Positions 4,680 through 10,788 of a stretch of 10,788 bases of DNA are shown here, piece by piece. Within the stretch, counting starts at the first letter, position 1, and the number at the start of each line of letters is the position of its first letter. Source of the stretch: Candidatus Syntropharchaeum sp. (GTDB lineage: Archaea; Halobacteriota; Syntropharchaeia; Alkanophagales; Methanospirareceae); assembly GCA_016782355.1 (NCBI GenBank), contig JADHYP010000036.1, positions 1 to 10,788 on the forward strand, written 5' to 3'. Made by a program: the position numbers and the translations under genes. Below the pieces are notes generated by a model. The model made no database searches. It was not told where the DNA came from and worked only from the letters and a program-made list of their open reading frames with translations.

Positions 4680-6077
4680 ATGACATTTAAGGATGAGAAA
4701 ATTTACAGCGGCATGAAAGAATTAGTTAAAAAATCATTAGCTATTTTGGACAGGAATGGATTTGAATATATCGAAGATTTTAATATTAAAGTTGATCTTA
4801 AGAATATTCCTCCAATTTCGTTTTTGCTGAACGATAAAATAAGGAGTCAAATATCTTCAAAAATAGAAGAAATAGAGAAAACTAAAGAATTTACTTATAC
4901 CTGCGATTTAGTTAACAAGATATCCACATTCCAATCAGACTTTAAATGGGATGATCTGTCCCATTTTTTGATTGTCTATTGCAATTTGAAAAAAGATTTA
5001 GAATTTGATGAGGCTATATTTAATGGATTATACAAAAGATTTGAAGAGAAATTATATGGGAAAAATTATACCATGGCTTTATGCCCGCTAAAGAAATTCT
5101 ATTTGGAAACTGATGAACTCGTACTTGATGATGGAATCAAAATTCGGAGAATATCTCAAGAAGAACTTTCATTTATAAATAAAGAGATGGCTGGTAATAC
5201 ATTGAAAAAACTCGATGATATTCAATTCACAATTGAATATACGTATGACGTAAACGAATTTAGAAAGCAGCAAGATGTCGATGATTGGGATTGGAGTGCA
5301 TGGCAAAATGCGACCACTACTTGTGAAAAGAAATTTATTGAAATTGTTGCACTTTTGAGGCTTTTTAAAGATGGAGACTTTCATAACCCACTTGAAAATT
5401 TTCAAGTGCCTTTTTGGGGTAATGTTCCGCGAGGTATTCACTATAATATGTGTGATAGGCGGATTCCAGAAGATAGAAACTATATTTTGAAAAGAGAGGA
5501 GGCTGAAGGCTTCACAGAGTTTTACAGAAAATCATTAAGATTCACTGATGATAGAAGGATGTTCATTGCTCTTGAAAGATTCAATTTGGCATACGAAAAA
5601 AAGAGATGTGAGGACAATATAATTGACTATGTTATTGCATTTGAAGCTTTATTTGGAACAAACGAGAAAAGCCGTATCGGAATGAGAATTGAATTGAAAT
5701 CTGGATTCTTAGTTGGAGATTCAAAAGAGGAAATAACCGAAATTTATAAATTTATGCGAGGCGTTTATGACTTGAGATCGAGAATTGTTCATGGAGATAA
5801 AATTAAGATTCCCATGAAAATTGGAAAAAAGGATTATTATTCAGACTACCAACTCAAACCCGACATAATAAAAATTTTCAGAAAAATTATCTCATCCTAC
5901 TTTGATGAAGAAAGGGGAAGGGATAAAAAGGAAATATTCGCTATTATTGAAGAAAAATTGAACAAAATATTGAAATCCGGGGAGTATAGGTACAAGTCTG
6001 GAGAGGAAATTATTGAATCAATTTTCGATAAAAATCAAGCTTTTAAAAAAAGCTTCGTGCGTTCAACAAGGGCATGA
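4680..6077 (+). CDS. Apea-like HEPN-domain protein (predicted RNase, possible defence gene)
   Basis: The 465-residue protein has a long, unfamiliar N-terminal region and a C-terminal HEPN region of the Apea-like type. Around residues 293-330 is a helix with ALERFNLAYEKK and IIDYVIAFEALFG; around 355-375 is MRGVYDLRSRIVHGD, where R366-x4-H371 is the HEPN RNase signature (R-x4-6-H). Proteins of this architecture act in abortive-infection systems such as ApeA, where the HEPN domain cuts RNA once phage is sensed; the role here is inferred. Residues 1-290 probably form the sensing or regulatory part, and I see no enzyme motif there. No signal peptide or membrane helix is apparent. The gene looks richer in A and T than its neighbours and interrupts a possible phosphatase/ligase/phospholipase row, which suggests acquisition by transfer. 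Confidence 0.75.
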   Translation: MTFKDEKIYSGMKELVKKSLAILDRNGFEYIEDFNIKVDLKNIPPISFLLNDKIRSQISSKIEEIEKTKEFTYTCDLVNKISTFQSDFKWDDLSHFLIVYCNLKKDLEFDEAIFNGLYKRFEEKLYGKNYTMALCPLKKFYLETDELVLDDGIKIRRISQEELSFINKEMAGNTLKKLDDIQFTIEYTYDVNEFRKQQDVDDWDWSAWQNATTTCEKKFIEIVALLRLFKDGDFHNPLENFQVPFWGNVPRGIHYNMCDRRIPEDRNYILKREEAEGFTEFYRKSLRFTDDRRMFIALERFNLAYEKKRCEDNIIDYVIAFEALFGTNEKSRIGMRIELKSGFLVGDSKEEITEIYKFMRGVYDLRSRIVHGDKIKIPMKIGKKDYYSDYQLKPDIIKIFRKIISSYFDEERGRDKKEIFAIIEEKLNKILKSGEYRYKSGEEIIESIFDKNQAFKKSFVRSTRA

Positions 6078-6088
6078 ATCGGCTGGTA

Positions 6089-6096
6089 TTTTAAAA
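6089..6096 (+). promoter_or_regulatory. TATA-like box (TTTTAAAA) for the ligase/phospholipase operon
   Basis: TTTTAAAA is centred 26-27 bases before ATG 6119 and no ribosome site is visible, again the leaderless arrangement. It is the likely promoter for the two overlapping genes that follow. Confidence 0.4.
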
Positions 6097-6118
6097 TAAA
6101 GAACAAAGCAAACCCAAA

Positions 6119-7069
6119 ATGCACAACCCAAATCAAATGGCAAACGGAAAAGGAACAAAAATAGGCGTAATCCTAACCGACCCTGAAGACTGGACTGCAA
6201 GTGCTTTCTTAAAGAACATAGAAAAAAGAGGAGCAAACGCCTTGCCTATTAACCTCTCAACTTTAAGCGCTTCTATCTCAGATTCTGATTTTTCCATTTT
6301 CAATACAGATTTAAAAGCTTTAGAACTCGACGCTATCCTCGTCAGAGACGTCGGCATCAGCTTCTCCCTTGAAACCATTTCTTTTAAATTCGATTTGCTT
6401 CGGCAATTTGAAAATTCAATGATAGTTATGAACCGTCCAACTGCAATCCAGAACGCAGCAAACAAGTTCTTCTCATTCTACCTCTTCAAACTCGCACGTC
6501 TGTCTGTTCCACGCACCGTGGTTACTTCTGAATTAGAAGTTGCACAGAAAACAATCGAAAAATTCGGAAGCGCAGTGATAAAACCAATTTTTGGAAGTCA
6601 GGGTAAAGGGATAATCAAACTTGAAAACTCTCAACCAGAATCCGAATTAACATCAAAACTCGCAGCGTTACTGAAAGAAAGATGCGTGCTTTATTTACAG
6701 GAGTTCGTGCATAGCCCCGGACGGGACATAAGAGTTTTTTTGGTGGGTGAAGAAGCAATCGGTGCGATTTACAGAGTTCCACGCAGTGGTTCATTCGTCA
6801 GCAATTTGAGTTTGGGTGCCACGCCAGTTAAGTGTGAGTTGACGGAAGAAATGCAAGAACTTGCAATAAGTGCTGCAAAGGCGGTGGGTGCTGACTTCGC
6901 CGGTGTTGATTTGATAGAGGGTAAAGAGGGATTGTTTTTACTCGAAGTAAATGCAACGCCTTCCGGTAAAGGCATAAAACTTGCTTGCGGTATTGACGTT
7001 ACCGAAAGAATTGTTGACCGGTTGTTTGAGCGGCTTGAGAATAAAGAGAGAAGGGAGGCAACGAAATGA
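6119..7069 (+). CDS. RimK-family ATP-grasp glutamate ligase, MptN/CofF-like
   Basis: The 316-residue protein has an N-terminal alpha/beta domain (residues 14-110, from KIGVILTD to NRPTAIQNAANK) and an ATP-grasp domain. Visible motifs are K155 in AVIKPIFGSQGKGI with the glycine loop, Q194-E195 in LYLQEFV, R202 to R205 in GRDIRVFLVG, D264 in FAGVDLI, and E276-x-N278 in LLEVNATP, the Mg-binding pair. This is the RimK family, which adds L-glutamate to an acceptor using ATP. In methanogen-type archaea the closest functions are MptN, which glutamylates tetrahydromethanopterin, and CofF, which adds a glutamate to coenzyme F420; LysX/ArgX-like ligases are another possibility. The sequence alone does not decide the substrate. 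ATG 6137 is a possible later start. The stop overlaps the next gene's ATG (ATGA). Confidence 0.8.
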   Translation: MHNPNQMANGKGTKIGVILTDPEDWTASAFLKNIEKRGANALPINLSTLSASISDSDFSIFNTDLKALELDAILVRDVGISFSLETISFKFDLLRQFENSMIVMNRPTAIQNAANKFFSFYLFKLARLSVPRTVVTSELEVAQKTIEKFGSAVIKPIFGSQGKGIIKLENSQPESELTSKLAALLKERCVLYLQEFVHSPGRDIRVFLVGEEAIGAIYRVPRSGSFVSNLSLGATPVKCELTEEMQELAISAAKAVGADFAGVDLIEGKEGLFLLEVNATPSGKGIKLACGIDVTERIVDRLFERLENKERREATK

Positions 7070-9057
7070 ACAATCCCAAAAAAGAAACCACGAGATTTCA
7101 CAAGATTAACACAAAACTTTTTTGCAAGCAAAAACCTTTACTAAAAATTATAAGTTTCTTTGATCAAACTTTCTTTTCTAAAGAAAGTTTGTGTGAAAAT
7201 CTGTGTGTTCTTGTGGTTATTGGGATTGGTTTGGTAGTATTGGTGTGCATTGGAGTTTTAGATTTTGCAGGAGCTATACAAATACCTTACACCGCCTCAG
7301 ATACCACAGCACCGCTGAGTTTGATAATAACCGAAATCTACCCCGATACTGCCACGAAAGGCGAGTTAGACGAATACGTTGCAATCACTAATCCCTGCGT
7401 TCATCCTGTAAATATCGAAGGCTGGAGCATAACGGATACCGAAGGAAAAATCATATTCCCTCCTTTCAGCGTTGCACCAGGCGAGACAGTATACGTTACG
7501 AGAAACGCTTCGGCATTTGCAGAGCAAATAAGCACCGTAACAAGCAAAAACATTATTCCCGATTTCGAATACGGCACGGACTCTAATCCCGATGTCAATC
7601 AACTGCAAACAGAGGGAAGAGCATTTTTGTTGAGCAACAGTGGTGACGAGGTGATACTGCAAGACAAGAGCGGAAGAGAAGTGGACGTCGTGATATACGG
7701 TGATTCCGGTTACGAAGCAGAAGGCTGGCAAGGTGAACCTTTGAGAAAGCCGAGAGAGGGAATGATTTTCAAACGAAAAGGTATTCAAGACACGAATCAG
7801 TGCGAGGATTGGCTTCTTCTTCCTTTTGGCGCTTCTTATCACGCACCGGAGAAATTCTCCTTCTCTGGCGAAGTCACCGCTTTCGTATCGCCAGATTGTA
7901 GTTTTTCCGTTTTGCAAGAAGAAATAAACAATGCTTCTTCTTCTTTGTTTATCAACCTGTACCAATTTGAAAATCCTTACCTCATGGACGTTGTTTTAGA
8001 TGCTTTAAATAGAGGAGTGACTGTGTGTTTGCTGCTCGAAGGCAGTCCCGTTGCCGGAATCAAGGATGAGGGACTGTATATTGCGGGGGAAATAAAAGAA
8101 AGAGGAGGAGAAGTTCGTTTTTCGGACGACCCGTTCATAAATCACGCGAAATACGCAGTCATTGACGACGAAACACTTATAGTAATGACTGAAAACTGGA
8201 AAAATACGGGAACCCCTCGCAACAACTCTTTTGGAAACCGCGGCTGGGGTATCGTGATAAGAAACGAAGAAGTGGCGAGTTACTTCAAAGCAGTATTTAT
8301 TGAAGATTTCTACCGATGTAAAGTATTCTCAGCAGATACAGAGTATTTGGAAACAAAAGTCATGAGCAGAGAGATACCAGAAGGCGTTTATGTGCCTGTT
8401 TTTGAGCCACGGACCACGAACTGCAATTTTACCGTGATTCCCGTTTTAGCACCCGATACCGCTTTGAGTAACGAAACGGCATTGGGTGCGATAAATAACG
8501 CAAAAGAAAGTGTTCTCGTGCAGCAGTTTTCATCCGGACGATTCTGGGACGAAGAAGATAACACTTTTATTGCTGCGCTGATAGAAGCTGCGAGAAGAGG
8601 ATGCGAAGTTAAAGTGATGCTGGATTCCCGGTATTTAGAAGGCGGAAATAATAATGACGAAGTCGTTTCGTGGTTGAATGAAGTAGCGAGCGAAGCGAAT
8701 TTGAGTTTAGAAGCGAAATTAGCGGATTTGGATTCGTTGGGTTTGGTAAAAATACATAACAAAGGGTTAATCGTGGATGGCGAAAAAGTGCTTATATCAT
8801 CGCTGAACTGGAACGCTAATTCTATTTATAATAGGGAAGCAGGTGTAATCGTAGAGAACGAGGAGATAGCATCGTTTTACACTGATGTTTTCTTTCACGA
8901 TTGGAACGTGTCGGTGAACGTGGAACAGGAAGGGGGAGGAGAAGGAAGAAGCAGAGAGGGAAGAACACCTGCAAAAATGAGAATCGTGTACGTGGCATTG
9001 ACGCTGATTGTGTCTTTCGTTATTTTCAGGATGGTTAAGTGGTATAAGAGAGTATAA
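7066..9057 (+). CDS. Membrane-anchored lamin-tail / phospholipase-D-like surface protein
   Basis: The protein has 663 residues. A hydrophobic signal or anchor covers residues 47-70 (from CVLVVIGIGLVVLVCIGV to AGA). A lamin-tail domain follows at about 85-215, with LIITEIYPD, ELDEYVAITN and INIEGW-like WSITD phrases. Two phospholipase-D half-domains come next: one at about 275-415 with H360-x-K362-x4-D367 (NHAKYAVIDD), one at about 455-612 with H564-x-K566-x4-D571 (HNKGLIVDG) plus SSLNWN. The first half-domain has MTENW where G/S-S-x-N is usual. A final helix at 639-655 with a KWYKRV tail suggests a C-terminal anchor. Such enzymes hydrolyse phosphodiesters in lipids or nucleic acids; the domain layout points to the outside of the cell. 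GGGAGG precedes ATG 7066, which overlaps the ligase stop, so the two are translationally coupled. Residues 7-51 come from a repeat element. Confidence 0.85.
   Translation: MNNPKKETTRFHKINTKLFCKQKPLLKIISFFDQTFFSKESLCENLCVLVVIGIGLVVLVCIGVLDFAGAIQIPYTASDTTAPLSLIITEIYPDTATKGELDEYVAITNPCVHPVNIEGWSITDTEGKIIFPPFSVAPGETVYVTRNASAFAEQISTVTSKNIIPDFEYGTDSNPDVNQLQTEGRAFLLSNSGDEVILQDKSGREVDVVIYGDSGYEAEGWQGEPLRKPREGMIFKRKGIQDTNQCEDWLLLPFGASYHAPEKFSFSGEVTAFVSPDCSFSVLQEEINNASSSLFINLYQFENPYLMDVVLDALNRGVTVCLLLEGSPVAGIKDEGLYIAGEIKERGGEVRFSDDPFINHAKYAVIDDETLIVMTENWKNTGTPRNNSFGNRGWGIVIRNEEVASYFKAVFIEDFYRCKVFSADTEYLETKVMSREIPEGVYVPVFEPRTTNCNFTVIPVLAPDTALSNETALGAINNAKESVLVQQFSSGRFWDEEDNTFIAALIEAARRGCEVKVMLDSRYLEGGNNNDEVVSWLNEVASEANLSLEAKLADLDSLGLVKIHNKGLIVDGEKVLISSLNWNANSIYNREAGVIVENEEIASFYTDVFFHDWNVSVNVEQEGGGEGRSREGRTPAKMRIVYVALTLIVSFVIFRMVKWYKRV
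7086..7218. repeat. Composite repeat element inside the phospholipase-D-like gene, with inverted ends and a 12-bp hairpin
   Basis: The outer arms 7086-7117 (beginning AACCACGAGA) and 7187-7218 (ending CTTGTGGTT) are imperfect inverted repeats of 32 bases, about three quarters identical if one gap is allowed. Inside, CAAACTTTCTTT (7165-7176) and AAAGAAAGTTTG (7180-7191) form a perfect 12-bp hairpin with the loop TCT. Bases 7155-7191, read on the minus strand, match the hairpin repeat at 2005-2042. The whole unit of 133 bases is in frame and codes for residues 7-51 of the protein. Confidence 0.65.
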
Positions 9058-9132
9058 ACCTTTGTTGAAAAAGAAAGGAAAAGCAATTTCCTCCTTTGAT
9101 AAGCGCCAAATATAGATAGGAGGATGATAGAT

Positions 9133-9426
9133 ATGGAAGTGATAAAGTTTAAGGTTCCAGATGTTGCGACGGCGATTGGCGTGTTAGAGACATCCCTCAA
9201 AAGAGAGATGTTTTTGCTTGACAAGAGCATCCTTGACACAAAGAAGAAGCTGCGGGATTTTGAGGATAAATACCGGATGAGGAGCGAAGAATTTTTTGAA
9301 AAATTCAATAAAGGACTTACGGGAGACGACCAAGATACTATGCTATGGGCTGCGGAGTATGAGGCATTGAAACTGCTGGAGAAGGAGCGCAGCATTATCA
9401 AGCAAATGCTGAGTCAATGCAAGTAA
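9133..9426 (+). CDS. TumA-like antitoxin (coiled-coil partner of a TumE-type toxin)
   Basis: The 97-residue protein begins MEVIKFKVPDVATAIGVLE, has a helical, charged middle (residues 20-50), then YRMRSEEFFEKFNKG, GDDQDTMLWAAEYEALKLL and a helical tail. The phrase Y-x-M-x-S-E-E-F-x-x-K-F-x-x-G-x-x-G-D-D-x-D, followed by W-A-x-x-Y-E-x-x-K, is typical of small antitoxins encoded upstream of toxins such as TumE (DUF6516); I assign it from that pattern and position. AGGAGG at 9118-9123 sits nine bases before ATG 9133; ATG 9124 in the same frame directly abuts it and is less likely. The end overlaps the toxin gene by 10 bases, so the two are coupled. No DNA-binding motif is visible. Confidence 0.7.
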   Translation: MEVIKFKVPDVATAIGVLETSLKREMFLLDKSILDTKKKLRDFEDKYRMRSEEFFEKFNKGLTGDDQDTMLWAAEYEALKLLEKERSIIKQMLSQCK

Positions 9427-9800
9427 AGGACTACTTCTTGGAAATTCAGAACCTCCTACGAATGTCTGCGTTCATTGAAAACGTAGATGTCGAATACGAA
9501 GTTAAGTCAAAAACTGTTGGACTAATTCACGGAAGCATAGGGACGGTTGATGGCTCTACACTTCAATTCTTGGAGCTGATAAATATAAAAGGGGATGAGA
9601 TAACACGCCCTAAGTATAGATTTCATTTGATGGACAGTGCTGATAAGATGGTTTTTAGATATGATAACGCACCACACCACCCCGAAGTTACAACTTATCC
9701 GCATCATAAACACATACGTGGTGAGGAGAAACCAAAACCGTCAAAGGAAATAGGGTTGCGAGGTGTTTTGTTGGAGATTGAGGAGGGGATTGTTAGATAA
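9417..9800 (+). CDS. TumE-type toxin (DUF6516 family)
   Basis: The 127-residue protein shows the DUF6516 pattern: E53 in LQFLELINI, R68 and H70 in KYRFHLMD, then MVFRYDNAPHHPE (R81, D83, N84, H87, H88) and YPHHKH (H96, H97, H99). The cluster of conserved histidines with R and D suggests an enzyme, and the family is annotated as the toxin TumE of a toxin-antitoxin system. The biochemical target is not given by the sequence. Length is normal for the family and all motif residues appear kept, in contrast to the broken toxins at the left of the window. ATG 9417 overlaps the antitoxin stop by 10 bases and translation is probably coupled. Confidence 0.75.
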   Translation: MQVKDYFLEIQNLLRMSAFIENVDVEYEVKSKTVGLIHGSIGTVDGSTLQFLELINIKGDEITRPKYRFHLMDSADKMVFRYDNAPHHPEVTTYPHHKHIRGEEKPKPSKEIGLRGVLLEIEEGIVR

Positions 9801-9811
9801 TCGTGGATAGC

Positions 9812-9819
9812 TTTAAATA
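9812..9819 (+). promoter_or_regulatory. TATA box (TTTAAATA) for the unknown gene at 9844
   Basis: TTTAAATA is centred about 28 bases before GTG 9844, and there is no Shine-Dalgarno site between, so a leaderless transcript beginning at the GTG is likely. It shows the gene is not just a continuation of the toxin-antitoxin operon. Confidence 0.55.
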
Positions 9820-9843
9820 CAACTTACGCCTTAAGTTAAAAAG

Positions 9844-10707
9844 GTGCTTGGTTCTGAGTTAATTACACCGCAATATGGTATAAAGCATCAAATTCAAAAA
9901 GGGGACTGCAGAACAACAATTCTTAGCAGTGAAGAAGCAGAACAGTTTGGTGTGAAGTGGCCTTCAGTGCTGTGTGAAATATGGTGTCGGGAAGAAGATG
10001 TGCCAACAAAACCAGATATAACACCAAAAAGTGGATCAAAGAACTATGAGAATGCTCACGATGCAATTAAAGATTTAATAGGATTTGACTTAGATGAAAA
10101 TGATGAACGAATAGGTAATGTGCTTATATTTTTGCCTGATTATAGAGCAAGATTAGTAAAAAGCGATGAAATAGATTACTTGATTACAATAGAGTATCAG
10201 AGTAGTTTGATAAATGCCAACGATTTGATATTGGGAAGAGAAACAATAGAGTTTGAAGATGTTTTGTTGCGGGATACAATAAATCTATCAGAACTCGAAA
10301 AAGCATCGCCTGAAGGGGAGTTAAGAATCCGCTTAGTTGATCAGGATTCAAAAGGAATCGTAGAATATGCTGTCCCATCTGAATATTGGGTTGGTGAGCC
10401 ATCTGATGACGTTGTACAGCTATTTGACAGGCACACAATGGAATTGATGGATCTTAGTGAAACACCATTGATAAGGACAATCGGATTTGATTTGTCAGTC
10501 GTATCAGGTAATTTGGTAACAACAGACCGAATAATGGTAGAGTCACCAAAACCATGGGAAGATAGAACAAAGAAGAAACGCAGACCCAGATACATTGATA
10601 GCATGTTTATACGAGCAGATAAGAAAATGTTGAAAAAGGCGTTAGATACCATCAATTGTTGCAACCACAAAAACGCCGGACAAAATTCATTTCCGGTTTT
10701 AACTTAA
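9844..10707 (+). CDS. Hypothetical protein of 287 residues, not recognised
   Basis: The frame is long and clean, with GTG 9844 placed about 28 bases after a TATA box. The N-terminus reads 'MLGSELITPQYGIKHQIQKG'. The protein is acidic and appears rich in beta strands in the middle (for example DYLITIEYQSS around residue 110 and GELRIRLVDQ around 158). A basic patch, DRTKKKRRPRYID, lies near residue 243, and the C-terminus has CCNHKNAG. No signal peptide, membrane segment or catalytic motif stands out. Following directly after a TumE-type pair, it may belong to a defence or accessory island, but that is only context. The last 12 residues or so, which overlap a hairpin followed by T residues, may be extra sequence from a damaged end. 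A phage-derived protein or a defence effector are both possible. Confidence 0.6.
   Translation: MLGSELITPQYGIKHQIQKGDCRTTILSSEEAEQFGVKWPSVLCEIWCREEDVPTKPDITPKSGSKNYENAHDAIKDLIGFDLDENDERIGNVLIFLPDYRARLVKSDEIDYLITIEYQSSLINANDLILGRETIEFEDVLLRDTINLSELEKASPEGELRIRLVDQDSKGIVEYAVPSEYWVGEPSDDVVQLFDRHTMELMDLSETPLIRTIGFDLSVVSGNLVTTDRIMVESPKPWEDRTKKKRRPRYIDSMFIRADKKMLKKALDTINCCNHKNAGQNSFPVLT
10676..10700 (+). terminator. Possible terminator hairpin at the end of the unknown gene
   Basis: CCGGA (10676-10680) and TCCGG (10692-10696) pair around an 11-base loop, and TTTT follows. The stem is short and overlaps the last codons, so this is a weak call. Confidence 0.25.
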
Positions 10708-10767
10708 GAATTAAAGAGATAGTGTACCTACCCTGACATTTGTAGACATCCGCCCCCCACCATTTTC

Positions 10768-10775
10768 TTTAAATA
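10768..10775 (+). promoter_or_regulatory. TATA box (TTTAAATA) at the right edge
   Basis: The same octamer as at 9812-9819, again preceded by CT-rich DNA. A transcript would start near 10799, just outside the window, so it probably serves the next gene. The C-rich run at 10751-10758 upstream is unusual in this AT-rich DNA. Confidence 0.4.
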
Positions 10776-10788
10776 GCGTACTCTTCTT

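Noticed and set aside
6037..6054. Inverted repeat AAGCTTTT/AAAAGCTT near the end of the Apea-like gene
   Set aside because: It lies within the coding sequence, is A/T rich and has no T-run suited to termination; probably chance.
7366..7965. 199-residue open frame on the minus strand
   Set aside because: It lies wholly opposite the lamin-tail and first phospholipase-D domain, has no recognisable domain or promoter, and its composition is that of a reverse-strand shadow.
9076..9092. Stem AGGAAA/TTTCCT after the phospholipase-D-like gene as a terminator
   Set aside because: Six base pairs of mostly A and T without a T-run directly after; too weak to call.
9124..9132. ATG directly after AGGAGG as start of the TumA-like gene
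   Set aside because: There is no spacing between ribosome site and ATG; the in-frame ATG at 9133 has the normal nine bases.
8895..9401. 168-residue open frame on the minus strand
   Set aside because: It covers the end of the phospholipase-D-like gene and most of the TumA-like antitoxin, both supported by motifs and ribosome sites; its serine- and leucine-rich sequence is a shadow.

Overview
The window looks archaeal, most likely from a methanogen-related or methane-oxidising euryarchaeote. TATA-like boxes of the TTTATA/TTTAAATA type lie about 27 bases upstream of several starts, suggesting leaderless transcripts, while genes inside operons have Shine-Dalgarno sites. The protein families also fit: a RimK/MptN-type glutamate ligase, DUF1616 membrane protein pieces, and DUF104/PIN, MNT/HEPN and TumA/TumE toxin-antitoxin pairs. 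From remembered protein resemblance I favour an ANME-1 ('Methanophagales')-like genome; that is inference. Every supported gene is on the + strand.

Left part (1-3173) is a gene graveyard at the edge of a surface-polysaccharide locus. It holds the C-terminus of a sugar-nucleotide epimerase, an intact MNT nucleotidyltransferase with only the tail of its HEPN partner, a 16-codon stub of a family 2 glycosyltransferase, and two truncated DUF1616 genes. Also present are a frameshifted DUF104 antitoxin with a shortened PIN toxin, a small intact antitoxin with a broken PIN toxin, a four-helix-bundle (S23/IVP) gene remnant between inverted heptamer arrays, and the C-terminus of a DDE transposase. In all three toxin-antitoxin modules the toxin half is the more damaged one. 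A stretch of about 375 bases (3174-3549) has no convincing gene.

Central part (3550-9057) carries longer intact genes: an alkaline-phosphatase-superfamily enzyme, a RimK/MptN-like ATP-grasp ligase, and a membrane-anchored, surface-exposed phospholipase-D-like protein with a lamin-tail domain; the last two overlap by ATGA. An Apea-like HEPN protein with its own promoter sits between phosphatase and ligase and may be a defence gene inserted there. The N-terminus of the phospholipase-D-like protein is encoded by a repeat element containing a perfect 12-bp hairpin; a diverged inverted copy of that hairpin interrupts the second DUF1616 gene 5 kb upstream.

Right part (9058-10788) holds a TumA/TumE-type toxin-antitoxin pair that looks intact, then an unrecognised 287-residue protein with a leaderless-type promoter, and a further promoter at the window edge that probably serves a gene outside it.
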